64,000 nt of DNA from Hydrangea macrophylla. Taxonomy: Eukaryota > Streptophyta > Magnoliopsida > Cornales > Hydrangeaceae. Below the pieces are notes generated by a model that worked only from the letters and a program-made list of their open reading frames with translations, had not been told where the DNA came from and ran no database searches. The DNA lies in the NCBI GenBank assembly GCA_033977485.1, contig CM066994.1, positions 9,612,001-9,676,000 of the forward strand, written 5' to 3'. Shown here in pieces: positions 22,558-35,503 of the stretch. The translations under genes were made by a program, and so were the position numbers. Every line of letters begins with the position of its first letter. Positions within the stretch are counted from its first letter, which is position 1.

Positions 22558-23397
22558 AGAAAGAGAGGGAGCAGGTGAGAAAAAGAAAGAGAGAGTGGAG
22601 AGAGAGAGAGGGGGGGGTGTCCGTGAGAGTGACAGAGAGAGTGTGTGTCGGTGAGAGAGACAGAAAGAGAGGGAACAGGTGGGAAAGAAAAGAAAGAGAG
22701 AGAGAGAGAGAGAGAGAGGGGTCCATGAGAGTGACGGAGAGAGGGACCCAGTGGGAAAGGGAAAAAAGAAAGAAAGAGGGAGAGAGAGAGAGGGGGTCAG
22801 TGAGACTGACACACACACACACACAGAGAGAGAGAGAGCACGTGGAGAGAGTGAGAGCACGTACAGAGAGTGACATCACTCGATATTGATGCACACATAG
22901 AGAGTGAGAGCACGTGGATAAAGTGATGTATCAACATTGATGCATGTGTAGAGAGTGAGAGCATGTGGAGAGGCTGATGTCTAATGGAAACTTAAATCAG
23001 GCATGGTCCCCAAACCTTCAAACCTCCAGCGCCGAAGCACTTTCTTAGGTTGGTGGCTCGAGCAGAGGAAGTTTCGGTGCTGGTACCGGCGGTACTACCG
23101 CAACGGCCATGCCACTTACTAATTCTCCTATCTAATCTTAACGGTTTCCTTTTAAGGAAGGGTTATGTTATGCTTGCATGCCAGTGTGTAGTGTTCGTGA
23201 TAGTTAAAGATCTTGGCATTGGCCTTTGCAATTTTGGCATTGGCCTTGCAATTTTATTTCAGCCGAAGTCGCGAATACCTAAAAAAGAGAATATGAATTT
23301 ACAAAAAAAATGTACAATAAAAAAATTATTAGTATAAAAGAAATGCCCCATTATAACGAAAATCACTAAAGTGATGGCCTGAGTCTTCTAAAGTGAG
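22558..23397. other. 5' untranslated part of the Tat-like element
   Basis: Continuation of the purine-rich (minus strand pyrimidine-rich) tract interrupted by Tekay at 13104, with GAGAGA and (AC)n microsatellites (22803-22824). Several ORFs here are purely products of this bias (R/E/G- or S/L/P-rich). 22900-23397 has no recognised gene. Confidence 0.6.
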
Positions 23398-23415
23398 TCC
23401 CTAGCAGAGTCGCCA
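23398..23415 (-). promoter_or_regulatory. Primer-binding site of the Tat-like element
   Basis: On the minus strand TGGCGACTCTGCTAGGGA, two bases after the LTR end. It starts with TGG, complementary to a tRNA CCA end, and has the form seen in Tat-lineage elements. The exact tRNA was not identified. Confidence 0.7.
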
Positions 23416-23417
23416 GC

Positions 23418-25872
23418 TGTCGCGCCCGGGTTTTCGGCACAGCCAGGCTGTCTGTGTTGTGGGCCTGGCTTTTTTTGAAATTGGGTGAATTGCGACTTGA
23501 TTTTTATTGGGAGTGGTAGAAAGAGTATTGTAGGGCCTATTTAAATGTTCAGAGTCACCACCTAACATTTTGGGTGTTAGGACCCCTGCAAAGACAATTA
23601 AAATAATTCATCTTTGACCTTTGAAAACAGTTTTGAGAAAAGTGGGCCCTTTAAAAGTGTGACTCTTAACAGCCATGCAAAAACCAGAGATCTTTTAAAA
23701 TTTGGGTTCGGGGACTCGATTATGTCGAGGGAAGATGTTAGGCACCCTCAAACATCCATGCAAAGCACGGTTACCAATTCTAGTGATTTTCATGATAATG
23801 GGGCATAAATAAAAGAAATAATGTGTGAGAATGAACAAGTATTGGAAAAAAATGTGGTTATGGCCGTACCCAAGTGAAGGGTTGCATACGTATCTCAAGT
23901 CGAGAATCAGGCCGTACGTAGTTCTGTGCTTTGTACATGTATGAGTGTGTGTGTGTGTGTACGTGTTTTGAAAAAGGTTGGTCGATGTAGACCGTGTGAA
24001 TGTGAAGTAGTGTTTCAAGTAAAAGTTGGTGTAGTTAGGAACTTTAACATGTACGGTGTAGTCCTAGACTTTAACCTTTGAAAGAGTGAGTTTTGAAAAG
24101 TGATTTGAGTGAAAATGGGTGTAGCTAGGAGTTTTTGGAAAGTAATTGAGATTGAAAAGAGCTTGTGCAAGTGAGTGGTGAATGAAGTGTTTTTTTTTTT
24201 TTTTTTGTATTTTTGTATTTTCCATTTTTTTGTTCTTTTATTTCTATGCCGGAGGCAAGGGTCGGTGCCCAAAAGAAAGAAAATAGATTTTTTTTGTATT
24301 TTATTTTTTGTACTGGAAGAAATGGACGGTGCCCAAAAGAAAGAAAAGATATTTTTTTTTGTATTTTTATTTTTTTTGTACCGGAAGTAAGGGTCGGTGT
24401 CCAAAAGAAAGAAAATAGATTTTTTATTTTTATTTTTTATGCCGGAAGTAAGGGTCGGTGCTCAAAAGAAAGAAAATATATTTTTTTTTGTATTTTTATT
24501 TTTTGTACCGGAAGTAAGGGTCGGTGCCCAAAAGAAAGAAAATGTTCGAATTTCCTTTTATCAAAGTCATTGATCAACTTGATAAGTTAGGCATATTCGG
24601 TTTTAATAAAAGTGGAAAGATGCTCAAATTTTCATTTTATCAAAGTTATTGAGCAACTTGATAAACGTGAATATTTGGTGAAAGAAAAAGATTTTTTTGT
24701 TTTTTGTTTTTTTTTATTCTTTTTTTTTCTAATATATTGGACTTTATTCATTTGAAAAAGATCAAACCCCAAATGAAAGAGATAAAAGAAAAGTTTTACA
24801 AAAATTCATGTCAAGGTGCAGTTTTCTCACAGCTTTGAGAGAAGTCTCCCAAAAATGGAACGGGGGGTTCCGGTGCTTCTAAGTTTTTGAAATTTTGAGA
24901 GAAAGTTCCCAAATGAGTCTAGTTTTCATGGTAGAAAACCATTTTGCAATATCTTTTGGGGATTGGGAGAAATTGAGTTTAGAAGCACCCTTACTCAGAA
25001 ATAGGGACTACACTGTCGACAGAAATTGGACAATTTTTTAAAAACACTAAACTGATCCAAAATAAAAAAAAAAAAATCACAGACATAGTTAAGAGGCTGT
25101 AGTTAATGGACAAAAAAAATGGAGTGAAGAAAAAATCTTGAAGTAGTCTAAACAGTGAACGTGATCTAGTATCACTGCTGTGATGTTTCTGGCAGATTGT
25201 ATGCCGTGTGTATTTGTGCTTTAAAAATGGGTCATATGATTTTTTAAAATTCTGAGAAACATCATAGACCAATATCATTGAGTTAAGAACACTCTCCAAT
25301 TGATTTCATTTGATTTGAATCAAAAATGAATTCGTAGTGATACTTGATCATCATCACAGCAGTGAACTTTAGCAAAATGGACTGTTTGGTCCTTCAATGG
25401 TGATTAAATTTTGGAGAAGAGAGATGAAGAAGAGATAAGGGAGTGGGTTTCTCCCTCCCCTTTGTGCAGATGGGAATGTGGTGTGTATATTGAAAAAAAG
25501 AGAAGAGGGGGAGGAATAAAGAAATAAAAAGAAAGGAGAGTGGGAGACAAAGAAGTGAGTGATAGGAAAAATAAAGGGAAAGTAATATGAAGATGGGATC
25601 CCAACATTGTGTTGGGTGTTTTTTTTTTTTTTTGTCTTGTTTGTTTTTCACTTTTGGTAAATCCATCGAAAGTTTGTCTCAAAATTTTGTGGAGCAAAAA
25701 TCATGTGTGGTCGGGTGCATGCGAGATTGTTGACCTTTTGACCTCATAGCTTTGATTGGCAATATCTTTTCCATTTGAGATCAAATTGAGATGATTCAAA
25801 AGATGATAGGCTCGTGTCAATGAGCACTTTATTTTTGAAATGATTAGGTTGGGCAAAAATTGGGTGTCTACA
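23418..25872 (-). repeat. 5' LTR of the Tat-like element
   Basis: 2455 bp, begins TGTCGCGCCCGG and ends GGGTGTCTACA on the plus strand. Partner of 3125-5571. It carries the same GGAAGTAAGGGTCGGTGCCC repeat series (about 24245-24545). Confidence 0.87.
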
Positions 25873-28492
25873 GTATTTTTATAAAACCGAGAAATCGATT
25901 CTCACGTTAAAATGAATTTTCTGTATTTTTGTGATTAACACCGTGTCACAAAAATACCAGTTTGTGCTTAAAACTGTCTGTGCCGTATTAAAACTCCACA
26001 GATTTTGGAAGTGATGTAAAGCTAGATGTGACATACACTTTATATTCATTTATGGCAAACTAATCATTTGATAAAGCCTTGTTTGGTTGTGCTCCTATGT
26101 ATGTGTATATTTTTATGCCATAAGTTGTTTTGCCAAACACCCCCACATTGACCCCTATATACCTACTTTACCCTTAGCCTCACTTAAGAGTCCTTATAAT
26201 CTGTGCTATATGTATATACGAATGTATATGTGCTGATAATTAAGAGTAATCAGGGATTTGTTAAATCAATTAAGCTTGTTAAGTGAGTTTTTAAAATTTC
26301 TTGGCCTCCAAGTTCTTATGTGCTATATTAACACACACACACAGCTCACAATTGGGACATTACACATTCTGCACTTCAAGCACAGAGAGAAAAGAGAGAG
26401 CTTGAGAGTTTAGTTACTGAATTGCTAAAGAGAGGAAGAACTTCTTCTCCATATATAGCTTGAATAGTTGAAGATTGGATTTCTTGTTTGCTTAATCTTG
26501 ATTCTTTCTCAACAACTTCTTCCATCTCTATATCAATGAGTATTTTGAACTCACCTAGAATGTAATTTCATAGTTCAATTATTGTTTGTGTGCTTGAATC
26601 ATGAAATACCATGGTTGATTTCACGTATGAACTCCATAGCTTTGAAAATCAAGATTTTTCAATCTCAACCAAAATCTGTTTTCTTAGATAATAATGAAAG
26701 ATTATAATGTAATTAGACTGTGTTTAAAGTATTGGGGCCTAAATTGTTCATATGAAAAAGTATATATGAAATTTAGTTTTGACAACTTTTAATTTTTCAT
26801 AAAATTAGAGAGATATGGTTTGATTCATGTTAAATTAGTTGTAGATTCTTAATCCTTGTGAAAAACCAAAGAGATTCATATATTGTATGATATATTTCCT
26901 TCCGAATCTAACCTGGGTAAAAAACAGACCCCAAAACTGAAACAGAGCAGTTTCACGAGGAAGATGAAGACTCTGCAAAGACTCGCGTGCGCGATCGCGC
27001 GAGCGACCCCTCGCGCGAGCGATTCGCGCGCGCGAGGTTTGTGTTCCCAGGCAGACAGAAAAGTTTTTATAAAGAAAATGAAAATTAGGCTGATCGCGCG
27101 AGCGATCCTTGGTCCCCAGGCAGAGAGAAGGGTTTATATAAAGAAAAAGGAAAAATGGGCAGGTCGCGCGAGCGGCCCGCGCGAGCGACCCCTCGCGCGA
27201 GCGGCTCGCACGCTCGACTTCTGGCAGTTTCAAATTGTGCTTGTTTTGTGATAAGGAATATTTTATGAACTGTCAAAGCTCCGTTTGGGAAATTTATGAA
27301 ATCAGAATCTTAATTGGTTATGTTTGGACGATATTATCAACTCCCGTACGCGCGTCGTTTGTATAAATCAGTGAATTGCCTCATGTCTTAAAGTTTCATG
27401 ACATACATGTGGTGTCAGTTGTACAGGCATGGTGAGAGTGAATGTTGGTTAGTATGGAAAAGAGTAATGGTCAGTGTGGCATAGTGAGTGCGGTTGAGAT
27501 TGTGATGTGGACACTCCCTGGTAAGTGAGTACCAAAGTGTGTTGTGATTGAGATTGCGGCGAGAGTATCTTTTAAATGCGACGGTGGTAAAACTGGACAC
27601 TCCCTGACGACCATGGTAGCGTCAAAGTGTGTGAAGCCGAACTTGGACATTTCCTGGCACCCATGTAAGTGCTAAAGTGTGGCCTACGGACACTCCCTGA
27701 TACCCGAGTCTGGATACTGCGTGAGGGTTCCTTCGGTATTTGCATGGCGGATTAGGTAGTCAAAGTGTGAGGCAATGGACACTCCCTGGTACCATGGACC
27801 AAAGTGTGAGGCAAACTGGACATTTCCTGGCACCCCTATGCTAAAGTGTGGCTATCTTAGCGTTTCAAAGATACCGGTGTGTGATGGTGAGTTGTTGGGT
27901 TTTGTCGAGAGAAAAGAGTCGGTAAGATGAGATGGTGCATTGTTCTCATACACGGTCACATATACGAGAATTATATCTTTTAAATAATATTGTGCTTGTT
28001 TCCTAAAATGAACTCATTGCTTTATTATTGGATTAAGTGAGAAATGTAAAGAGGTAAGTGAATATGTTTTACATTCAAAGTTATGTTTTTAATACTCACC
28101 AGCTTCATGAAGCTGACGACGTTGATGCGTCCTGGACATTCGTGTTCAGGTTTTTCAGGTTATGATCAGGCTGAACACTATGACTATGCAAACTGAGAAC
28201 AACTATCTGATGAAGAGTTTACTGTTATATGCTTTAAGTTGAACTGTTAAGGATGACTGTAATAGACACTAAGTTATTGTTTTGATTTAAGGCGGTTTGT
28301 GCCTCTAGAGACTCTGTGTTGTAATATGTAATAAGTTAGAAAAATATTTGTAAGCTTTGATTACTCTACTCTGGTTATTGTTTATTATTGTTCGACGTTT
28401 GGGACGGATTCGATCCTTCAAACTGTCGCGACCTACGGGTCCATAAAGGAAATTAAACGCTTTCCTTATTTATGCTACGTCGGGGCGTGACA
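25873..28492 (+). repeat. Right part of the Tekay-type solo LTR
   Basis: Contains the CpG-rich TCGCGCGAGCG cluster (26985-27220), about six GGACACTCCCTGGTACC-type repeats with AAAGTGTG spacers (27506-27850), the ACTCACCAGCTTCATGAAGC segment near 28093, and the terminal GTCGGGGCGTGACA. Short ORFs here, such as 26835-27233, come from the CpG repeats and are not genes. Confidence 0.82.
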
Positions 28493-28497
28493 CTAAC

Positions 28498-28946
28498 GCT
28501 ATTCAATCTCAGAACACTCAACACTTAGAAAACAACAATTCTCGTGTATCATTTCTCCCAATATCACATATGGTGCTGGAAGGTATTGACCAAATCAATC
28601 ATCATCTTCAACAACCTTGGTGCCTAGGCCCTTGATCGAGCTCTTGTAGAGCTTCTTTAGCATCTTCAGCATCATTCCTTTGGTGAGCAATGCAAACTCT
28701 TACCCGCACAGTTACCCTTGCTCCAAATGTACTTGTTAAGCTTCATATGCACTCTCACATCCTTTGTCGCAACCAATGGATTTTTTAGCGAATTTTCTGA
28801 TCTTCAGTATGGCATTTGGAGCATTTTTCTTGAATGTGATGTTATTGAAAATAATAGTTCAACTATGGATCACACTCTTGACAACACAAATAAACCACAG
28901 ATAAGTCGAGATATAAATAAATTACGTTAAGCTTCACATGCACTCT
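28498..28946. other. CACTA 1 interior, no gene recognised
   Basis: AT-rich sequence resuming after the solo LTR. Short frames only (70 codons at most); no transposase motif seen. Confidence 0.45.
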
Positions 28947-29990
28947 CACAAGTTTCTTTAGGCATGTTTGAGGTGCGAGTAAGGTTTCGTGGCATTCGAA
29001 TAAGCGGTTTACAATTTCACTACTCAAAACCTCAAAACTAAGGTTTTTCAAGCCTAAGTGACGAAAAAGTCATTTTTTTGCATTATTTGTGAATCTTGAT
29101 TCTGTTAGTTTCCACAAGTTTCTTTAGGCATGTTTGAGGTGCGAGTAAGGTTTCGTGGCATTCGGATAAGCGGTTTACAGTTTCACTACTCAAAACCTCA
29201 AAAACTAAGGTTTTTCAAACCTAAGTGATGAAAAAGTTGTTTTATGCATTATTTGTGAACCGTGATTCCATTATTCATTCTATTAGTTCCCATAAGTTTG
29301 TTTAGGCATGTTTGAGGTGCGAATAATGTTCGTAGCATTCAGATACAAGCTTTACTATTTCACTACTCAAAACCTCAAAACTAAGTATTTTTCAAGTCTA
29401 AGTGATGAAAAAGTCATTTTTTTCGCATTATTTGTGAACCGTGATTTCGTTATGTATTCCGTTAGTTCCCACAAGCTTCTTTAGGCATGTTTGAGGTGTG
29501 AGGAAGGTTTCGTGGTATTTGGATAAGCAATTTACAGTTTCACTACTCAAAACCTCAAAACTAAAGTTTTTCAAGCCTAAGTGACGAAAAAGTCATTTTT
29601 TCGCATTATTTGTGAACTGTGATTCCGTTATGCATTCCGTTAGTTCCCACAAGTTTCTTTAGGCATGTTTGAGGTGCGAGTCAGGTTTCATGGCATTCGG
29701 ATAATTGGTTTACAGTTTCGCTACTCAAAACCTTAAAAACTAAGGTTTTTCAAGCCTAAGTGATGAAAAGTCATTTTTTCGCAGTCTTTGTGAACTGTGA
29801 TTCCATTATTCATTCCGTTAGTTCCCATAAGTTTGTTTAGGCATGTTTGAGGTGTGAGTAATGTTTCGTAGCATTCGGATACACGTTTTATCATTTCACT
29901 ACTCAAAATCTCAAAAACTAAGTATTTTTCAAGTCTAAGTGATAAAAAAGTCATTTTTACGCATTATTTGTGAACTGTGATTTTACAAAA
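28947..29990. repeat. Six-copy ~178-bp tandem repeat inside CACTA 1
   Basis: Unit starts at about 28947, 29113, 29291, 29470, 29648 and 29826. Each has CACAAGTTTCTTTAGGCATG, TTGAGGTGCGAGTAAGGTTT, TTTCACTACTCAAAACCTC and a GTGACGAAAAAGTCATTTTT end. Units 3 and 6 share variants (CATAAGTTTGTTTAGG, GATAC), suggesting amplification as blocks of three. Confidence 0.88.
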
Positions 29991-30263
29991 TGGATCAATG
30001 GAATTAGAATATCCTAAATTTGAGAAGCAATGCATTAATCAAAGTTAAATGGCAGAAAATAGTACTGCTATGGTTTTCAAATTTGAACAGTAAATTCGAT
30101 TCCCAAATGCTTAGGAAGTTATACCACTTATTTTGGTTGTGGTACCATAGTCTACTGAATGTATCTCTGCAAATAGTATCATAAGCGATCAGCCTACCCA
30201 TAATTTAGTCGAGATAGGTGCGCCAAGTAGAACCATGGAAAACAACTTCTTGGACTGTCATGC

Positions 30264-32733
30264 TGTCACACCCCAACCCACCCCCGATGGATTAGGACAC
30301 GTGTAACAAGAGTAACCACACCCAAAACACCCACTAATTAGAAAGAAAATGTGAATAAACCACTGTAAAGAGCTCTATTGCGACAAAACAGCCCCCAAGG
30401 GAAAAATGGTCATTAATAAAGTATATCAAATTTTTATACCAAAGGTTGGATTTTTGAGTCCCGGTTCCAACGCAACAAACGGCGCGCGAATTCGAATTCT
30501 CTAGAAAAAGTTATGCATGTTTCCGTAAAAGCGGACATGCTGTGAAAAAAATACAAGGCGGATCGATCCCTTCATAAATCGCGGATCGATCCATTTATAT
30601 GAATCTCTCGCAGAATGTTCCCTTAAAAGGGCGGATCTATCCCTTCATAAATCGCGGATTGATCCCTTCACAATTCTGCTGCTAAATTATTTTTTTTTGC
30701 TGTCAAAACAAGTTCTAACTTCCAAAACACAACCAATTCACATGGGAACCTTATGAAACTTTGAGAAAACATATCCAACACATTTTCAAACACTTTTAAA
30801 CTTAAATCAAGCTTGGATCACACAAACACATTCACAATTTGATCAAATCAATCATAAACTCATTTCCTTTGATCCAAAACAAACTTTCCAACTTTGAAAC
30901 TCAATTCTCATCCAAAGTACTTGGGATTTATTAGGAATCAACTCAAACTACAACCAACACCATTTACACAACCAAACTTGTCCACGACACTTGCGACACA
31001 TCCGAACATGCCGAGATGGTCTTAATTACCAACTTGCACCATTTGAGCAAAACAAAAGAGATTATACATAGGTTCTACTTTTCACTTCCAAATACATAGT
31101 TATGATCCAAATTCATTTCCAACAACCCAAGTATGAACATTAACATAAAAGAAACCATAAATTTACATCATTTTACAAGTTCAAACGAAATTCACAAGTA
31201 TGCCGCTCAAATCTCCCCCATCTCTCGCATCTCTCCCATCTCTCCCATCCACAAGTCAAGACTTCAAGCCTCAAGTCGAGGACCTCAAGCCACTAGTTAC
31301 TACATTGTAACATAAGTTTAAAACATATCTACAAGTTCCAAAACCCTTCTCCCCTTTTGCCCGAGCACATCACTTTCTCTCCGGGTATTGCTCCGTACCT
31401 GCGGTGATTGTTATGTACCACAACAGAAATAGGAAAAACGGTTTTCTTAAGCAATTTGCTTAGTGAGCATTTTAACATGACTGAATGTTTAACACGTGCA
31501 ATGCTATAATTAACACATAAAAACACAACCGTAGTCGCCGAGTCACCGGTTATATGGTTCATTCAGACCCGAAGACCTCCCTTGGTCTCGTGGCCACTTC
31601 TATTCCTTGGACTTCCGTATTTATCGGATTCTTCCTCTTCACCACCCTTATTACTCCCAACAATGAACCATTTCCCCGGTGCTCATTGACTACAACATAG
31701 ACAAATAAGCACATATACATGTATCAACACATAATTCTCATAAAATTGATATAAAATTATCAATCCAACAATATTATAGCTTCTAAACAAGGATTAATAT
31801 CTCTAACACCACTTGAAGCCTTGAACACATTAAACACAATCATTTTTTAGGCTAGAAAACTCACCTCCCACAGATTTTATCCAAATTAAGCCAAATTATG
31901 CAGAATTTTACCAAATTAAAGCTCAATTCCTACACCACAATGAATCCTACAAGAATTCGGTAGACGATGTCTCACCGTTAAGTATGAACTACCAAAATCC
32001 AGTGAATCAAACATAAATTAAGGGTATGGAAATGTTCGTCTCACCTCCACGAGTCCGAAAGTGGTCTCAGATCGTAAATCCGACGAACGGCGGCGACGGA
32101 ACGGCAAGATTTCGACGTCGGCGACGGTCCGTCTTCTCTCTCGATGATTTCTCTTTTCTTTTCTTTTAATTTTCTACAGAAATGAGAGGTTAACTCTCTT
32201 GACACACACATGCATTGCATGTTGTGTTGTCAAACACACAAATTTCCTCATTTCTTGTTTACCTCCCCTGATTTTCTTAAGTTCTTATTATGAAATCCCC
32301 CAAACATTCCATTAACTACCCAATTATCTAATGAGTGTTTGTCTAAGTTCCGTATGGGTCCCAACGTGGGTCCCACATATTTTGTGAAATTGCTATCGCA
32401 CCTACAAATTTTAAATTCGTTTCATTTATACCATTATAACACCAATACTACACATATATCAACATGTAATATGAAAGCATGTAAACACATATTCATATAA
32501 ACACATAAAATGCATTTAATCATTTAAAATGCAAATTACCAATTTACCCTTCGCTGGGTTCCATTTCAATACCTGTCCCACCTCACTGGGGACTTTTCCA
32601 ACTAGTGTCCCTCTCTGAACACTTTTTTACATGGGCGAGTCCAAGCCTCCCCTTAATCCGTTTATAAACTAATTATACTAATTAATGCATATTAACATAA
32701 TAATTAACCCGTTCTCCGGGTACGGGTGTTACA
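30264..32733 (-). mobile_element. Second solo LTR (minus orientation) in CACTA 1
   Basis: Plus-strand ends TGTCACACCCCAACCC and GTACGGGTGTTACA give TG..CA termini. Perfect target duplications CATGC lie at 30259-30263 and 32734-32738. Length 2470 bp. On the minus strand it begins TGTAACACCCGTACCCGG, resembling chromoviral LTRs. It contains repeated GCGGATCGATCCCTTCATAA segments at about 30555-30675. No internal coding region or partner LTR, hence a solo LTR. Confidence 0.87.
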
Positions 32734-32738
32734 CATGC

Positions 32739-34763
32739 ATATAATTGAGTAACACAAACCTCAGTTCTAAGCTTGAAAGGCTTTTGGCTGGTCACTTTCA
32801 GCTGCCTCCTCTTCCAATGACTTCCACCAGAGGTCCCACACGATTCAATGCTCTACATCGACAAAATAAACAATCAGGTATAAAATCATTATTATTAGGA
32901 GCATCATCATCAAACCCATTTCAACTCCTATGAAAGAGCAATTTAATGACTGGAGCACCAATAGTGAGATTTGGGACAAAGTGCCTGTGAGGAAGAAATA
33001 GAATATGCAATTTAAACAACCCACCAACTATGATATGGAGCATTACTTGTGTGCAAATTAGTGAATAATCTACTATAGAATATTGCAAAAAAAAAAATGA
33101 AACATTAACTGCAAGAACAGCATAATAAGAATCCAATTTGCAAAGATATGAGCAACTTTCAATTTTTAAGATTACTGGTTTGAAACTTAGAGAAGGAAAA
33201 GAATAAGGAAAGGAATACAATAGCAAATTAAGAAAAGCGTGAGGGGAATGACTCACAAAATTCATGATTTATATTTTATTTTTGTCCAGGTTTTTTTTTT
33301 CCTCACAATTTTCCTCACTTTTCCTTATTAACTTAAACAAAGAATAGCATTTTTCTTTCTGGTATGTTAAAATTGTGATATTTCTACACAAAAGTTGTAT
33401 AGAAATATAACACGCTCAAGGGACATGATTGTTGATTTCTTTGAACCAACAAACTGAATAAATAGATGTCAAATATCATCGAAAACCTCAGCAACCCCTC
33501 TAACTGAATAAATAGATGTCAAATGGTTCAAAATAATAATAGGAATAAATGGAATAGGCTTCACATTTCGTTCTAATTTCTAAGAAATTGCAAACAGAAA
33601 GCAAGTAGAGATCATTTGTCGAATGCCCATCAGGACCTTTTGGGGGCTGTTTAGGGGCTGATTTGGGGAATGTTTAGGGGCTGGTTTGGAGGACTGTTAG
33701 AGGCTAATTTGGGGGCTAAAATCAAGTGTTCAGCTTCTAGTGTGGTCCTCGTGGAGAACAAGTAATACAAGATCTAGAAAAGCACTCCACTATTCAAGGT
33801 TCACAAAGATCAGTCAGTAACTCAAAATCATGAGCAGAAAAAGAGAAATTTCTTGTAGGTGAGAAGCATTTTTAAAAGAACATAATGCTTCTCAAAATCT
33901 GCTTGCTTAGGTCATCAGCTGTAAGGTCATAAACGAATGCATTCACCTGGGTCTCTGTGAAGTCTTTACGTGTCTGCCATGCATATAATTATGATGTGGA
34001 AACCACATGTGAGAATTATGACCCATTGAAACATGCACATATAACACTAGCCAAGTATCATGCCTTAGACAGTTTCCTCATATTTTCAAGACCACGTTCA
34101 CATATAACAGTTAACTTTATTTGTGAAAGTGACAAATGCTTATATTACAACTACAAGTCGACATTAAAGACTGTAGATCCTATAATTCCTACGAATACAA
34201 TGTGCAAATTAAGGTATAAAAAGCGAGTTTATAGAGTCCCAAAAACATCTGTCAAAGAAAAAAAGTTAAAATATGGTGATTTTACCAAGTCTGAGTCTTG
34301 TTCAATCAAAACTTCCTATCCTAGGATTATTCCACAATGCCTTAGACAGTCTCTGTTACTTCCACGAGATGTAGCAAAACAATCATATAACATAAATATG
34401 TACACACATGAATTATTTTCCCATGTAACTTACAAGATCTAACATCAAAATAGGCATATGTAACACAAATCATTTAGCAACCAAAAAAACTACAAATTCA
34501 AAATCAGAATCGCCAAAAAAAAATTTCAATCTTTTGCATCATACGTAACAGATCAGTCATAAACAGAATGATATATATACATATAGGCAGAATAATGAAT
34601 AAATCACAAAACCACAAACATAAACCCTAAAAAACCCTAGAGATGCAACAGTAACTAATGTTAAGAAAAGTAAAATGTACTTTTCTTTTCAGATTTCTTT
34701 CCCTAATTAGCTTCCCTTTCTCGCTTCACAAAGATCAAATGGTTAAACAAATAGAGAGAGAGG

Positions 34764-34802
<39 letters not shown>

Positions 34803-35384
34803 TTTTTACTAGGCATGGCCACAATCCAAAGGTACACATATCTGACCTCTGAAACTAGATTGTAGTCCGGCAAAAGAAGCTTTCCTTTCAGCTCCATGGA
34901 TCTAACCTTCGGGAACCACGATTTGTGGTATGAGCTTAGAATGCTAGGGAGATGATTGAACCCTAGAATGCAAGGGATATGGCCAAATGAGAGAAGAGAT
35001 CCACATCAAAGCCTGCTTTGAGCCCTAATCGACTGGGAAGAAGAAGAAGAAGAGGAGAAGAAAAAAAAATCCATTGGTTTTAGATCTAGGGCTGCCACTT
35101 AGAAGAAGAAGGAAGAAGAAGAAGAAGACGTGTACCTTCGGCGGCGGCGGCGGCGGCGGCAGCGGAGCTCGGCGGCGCTCTGTAGGGCAGCGATTCTCCT
35201 TTCTCTCTCTCTCTCTCTCTCTCTCTGTGAAAAAATTAAAAAATGAGGGAGAGTTGATCGCAATAGTTGTCTAAAATAAATGACTTAAATTTTTTATTTT
35301 TTTTTCCAGATTAAATTTTGTAATGAATACAAACGTTACAAGTAAAAATACCCCCATTACAAAAATTAAGTAATCAAAATAATG
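32739..35384. other. CACTA 1 right interior, no transposase recognised
   Basis: Contains a 161-codon plus frame at 33957-34442 with no recognised domain, a (GA)n tract at ~34757-34801, GAA repeats at 35040-35130, a GGC run at ~35147-35162 and a (CT)n tract at ~35202-35226. On the minus strand the GC-rich segment runs into a GTAC splice-donor-like site near 35137. CACTA 2 has a similar arrangement near 58160, so this is probably the shared leader exon of a TNP-type transcript. Confidence 0.45.
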
Positions 35385-35480
35385 GAAATTAGTAACGATT
35401 TTTTAAAATTTGTAACGGATATATCCGTTACAAATTAGTAACGGTTATACCCGTTACAAATCATAAAACCTGTCCGTTAC
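35385..35480. repeat. CACTA 1 right subterminal repeats
   Basis: Copies of TAACGGATATATCCGTTAC and TAACGGTTATACCCGTTAC close to the right terminus, mirroring the left array. Confidence 0.8.
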
Positions 35481-35503
35481 AAATTTGCCCATATGGTGTA
35501 GTG

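Larger units (their letters stand above)
3125..25872 (-). mobile_element. Non-autonomous Tat-like LTR retrotransposon (LARD) with LOB-domain cargo
   Basis: Two long direct repeats, 3125-5571 and 23418-25872, begin TGTCGCGCCCG and end TGTCTACA on the plus strand. A TGG-starting primer-binding site lies at 23398-23415 and a purine tract AAAGAGGGGCAGC abuts the other LTR at 5572-5584, so the element reads on the minus strand. Flanking pentamers are ATATT (3120-3124) and GTATT (25873-25877), a TSD with one mismatch. Without the nested Tekay insertion it is about 13.3 kb. No gag, protease, RT or integrase is recognisable. It carries a LOB-domain ORF and a microprotein ORF in sense, plus tandem arrays before the 3' LTR, a typical place for repeats in Tat-lineage elements. 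Confidence 0.83.
2898..28492 (+). mobile_element. Solo LTR (Tekay-type), split by the Tat-like element
   Basis: It starts TGTAACAACCTGCATTTC at 2898 and ends GTCGGGGCGTGACA at 28492, with target duplications CTAAC at 2893-2897 and 28493-28497. The LTR is 2898-3124 plus 25873-28492, about 2.85 kb. It shares its ends and internal landmarks (ACTCACCAGCTT, a TCGCGCGA cluster, the CTACGTCGGGGCGTGACA terminus) with the LTRs of the full Tekay element at 13105-22552 but is a different subfamily. No internal region or second LTR is present, so it is a solo LTR left by LTR-LTR recombination. Confidence 0.87.
2316..35503. mobile_element. CACTA (En/Spm) transposon 1, heavily nested
   Basis: The left end reads CACTACACCATATGGCC and the right end is its exact reverse complement, with 3-bp target duplications GAT at 2313-2315 and 35504-35506. 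Both ends carry subterminal arrays of a GTAACGG..CCGTTAC palindrome. Removing two later LTR insertions leaves about 5.1 kb of CACTA sequence. I recognise no TNP2-type transposase in it, so it is probably non-autonomous. It holds a ~178-bp tandem array (28947-29990) and, near its right end, a GGC-rich leader-like segment followed by a GTAC splice-donor-like site on the minus strand, mirroring CACTA 2. Confidence 0.92.

Noticed and set aside
22513..22894. S/L/P- and R/E-rich ORFs of 104-119 codons
   Set aside because: Composed of (GA)n and (CA)n microsatellite translation.
3125..25872. Two independent unrelated repeats at 3125-5571 and 23418-25872, or an element on the plus strand
   Set aside because: PBS-like TGGCGACTCTGC and the AAAGAGGGGCAGC purine tract lie at the correct ends only for a minus-strand LTR element, and the outer flanks rejoin a solo LTR with matching CTAAC duplications.
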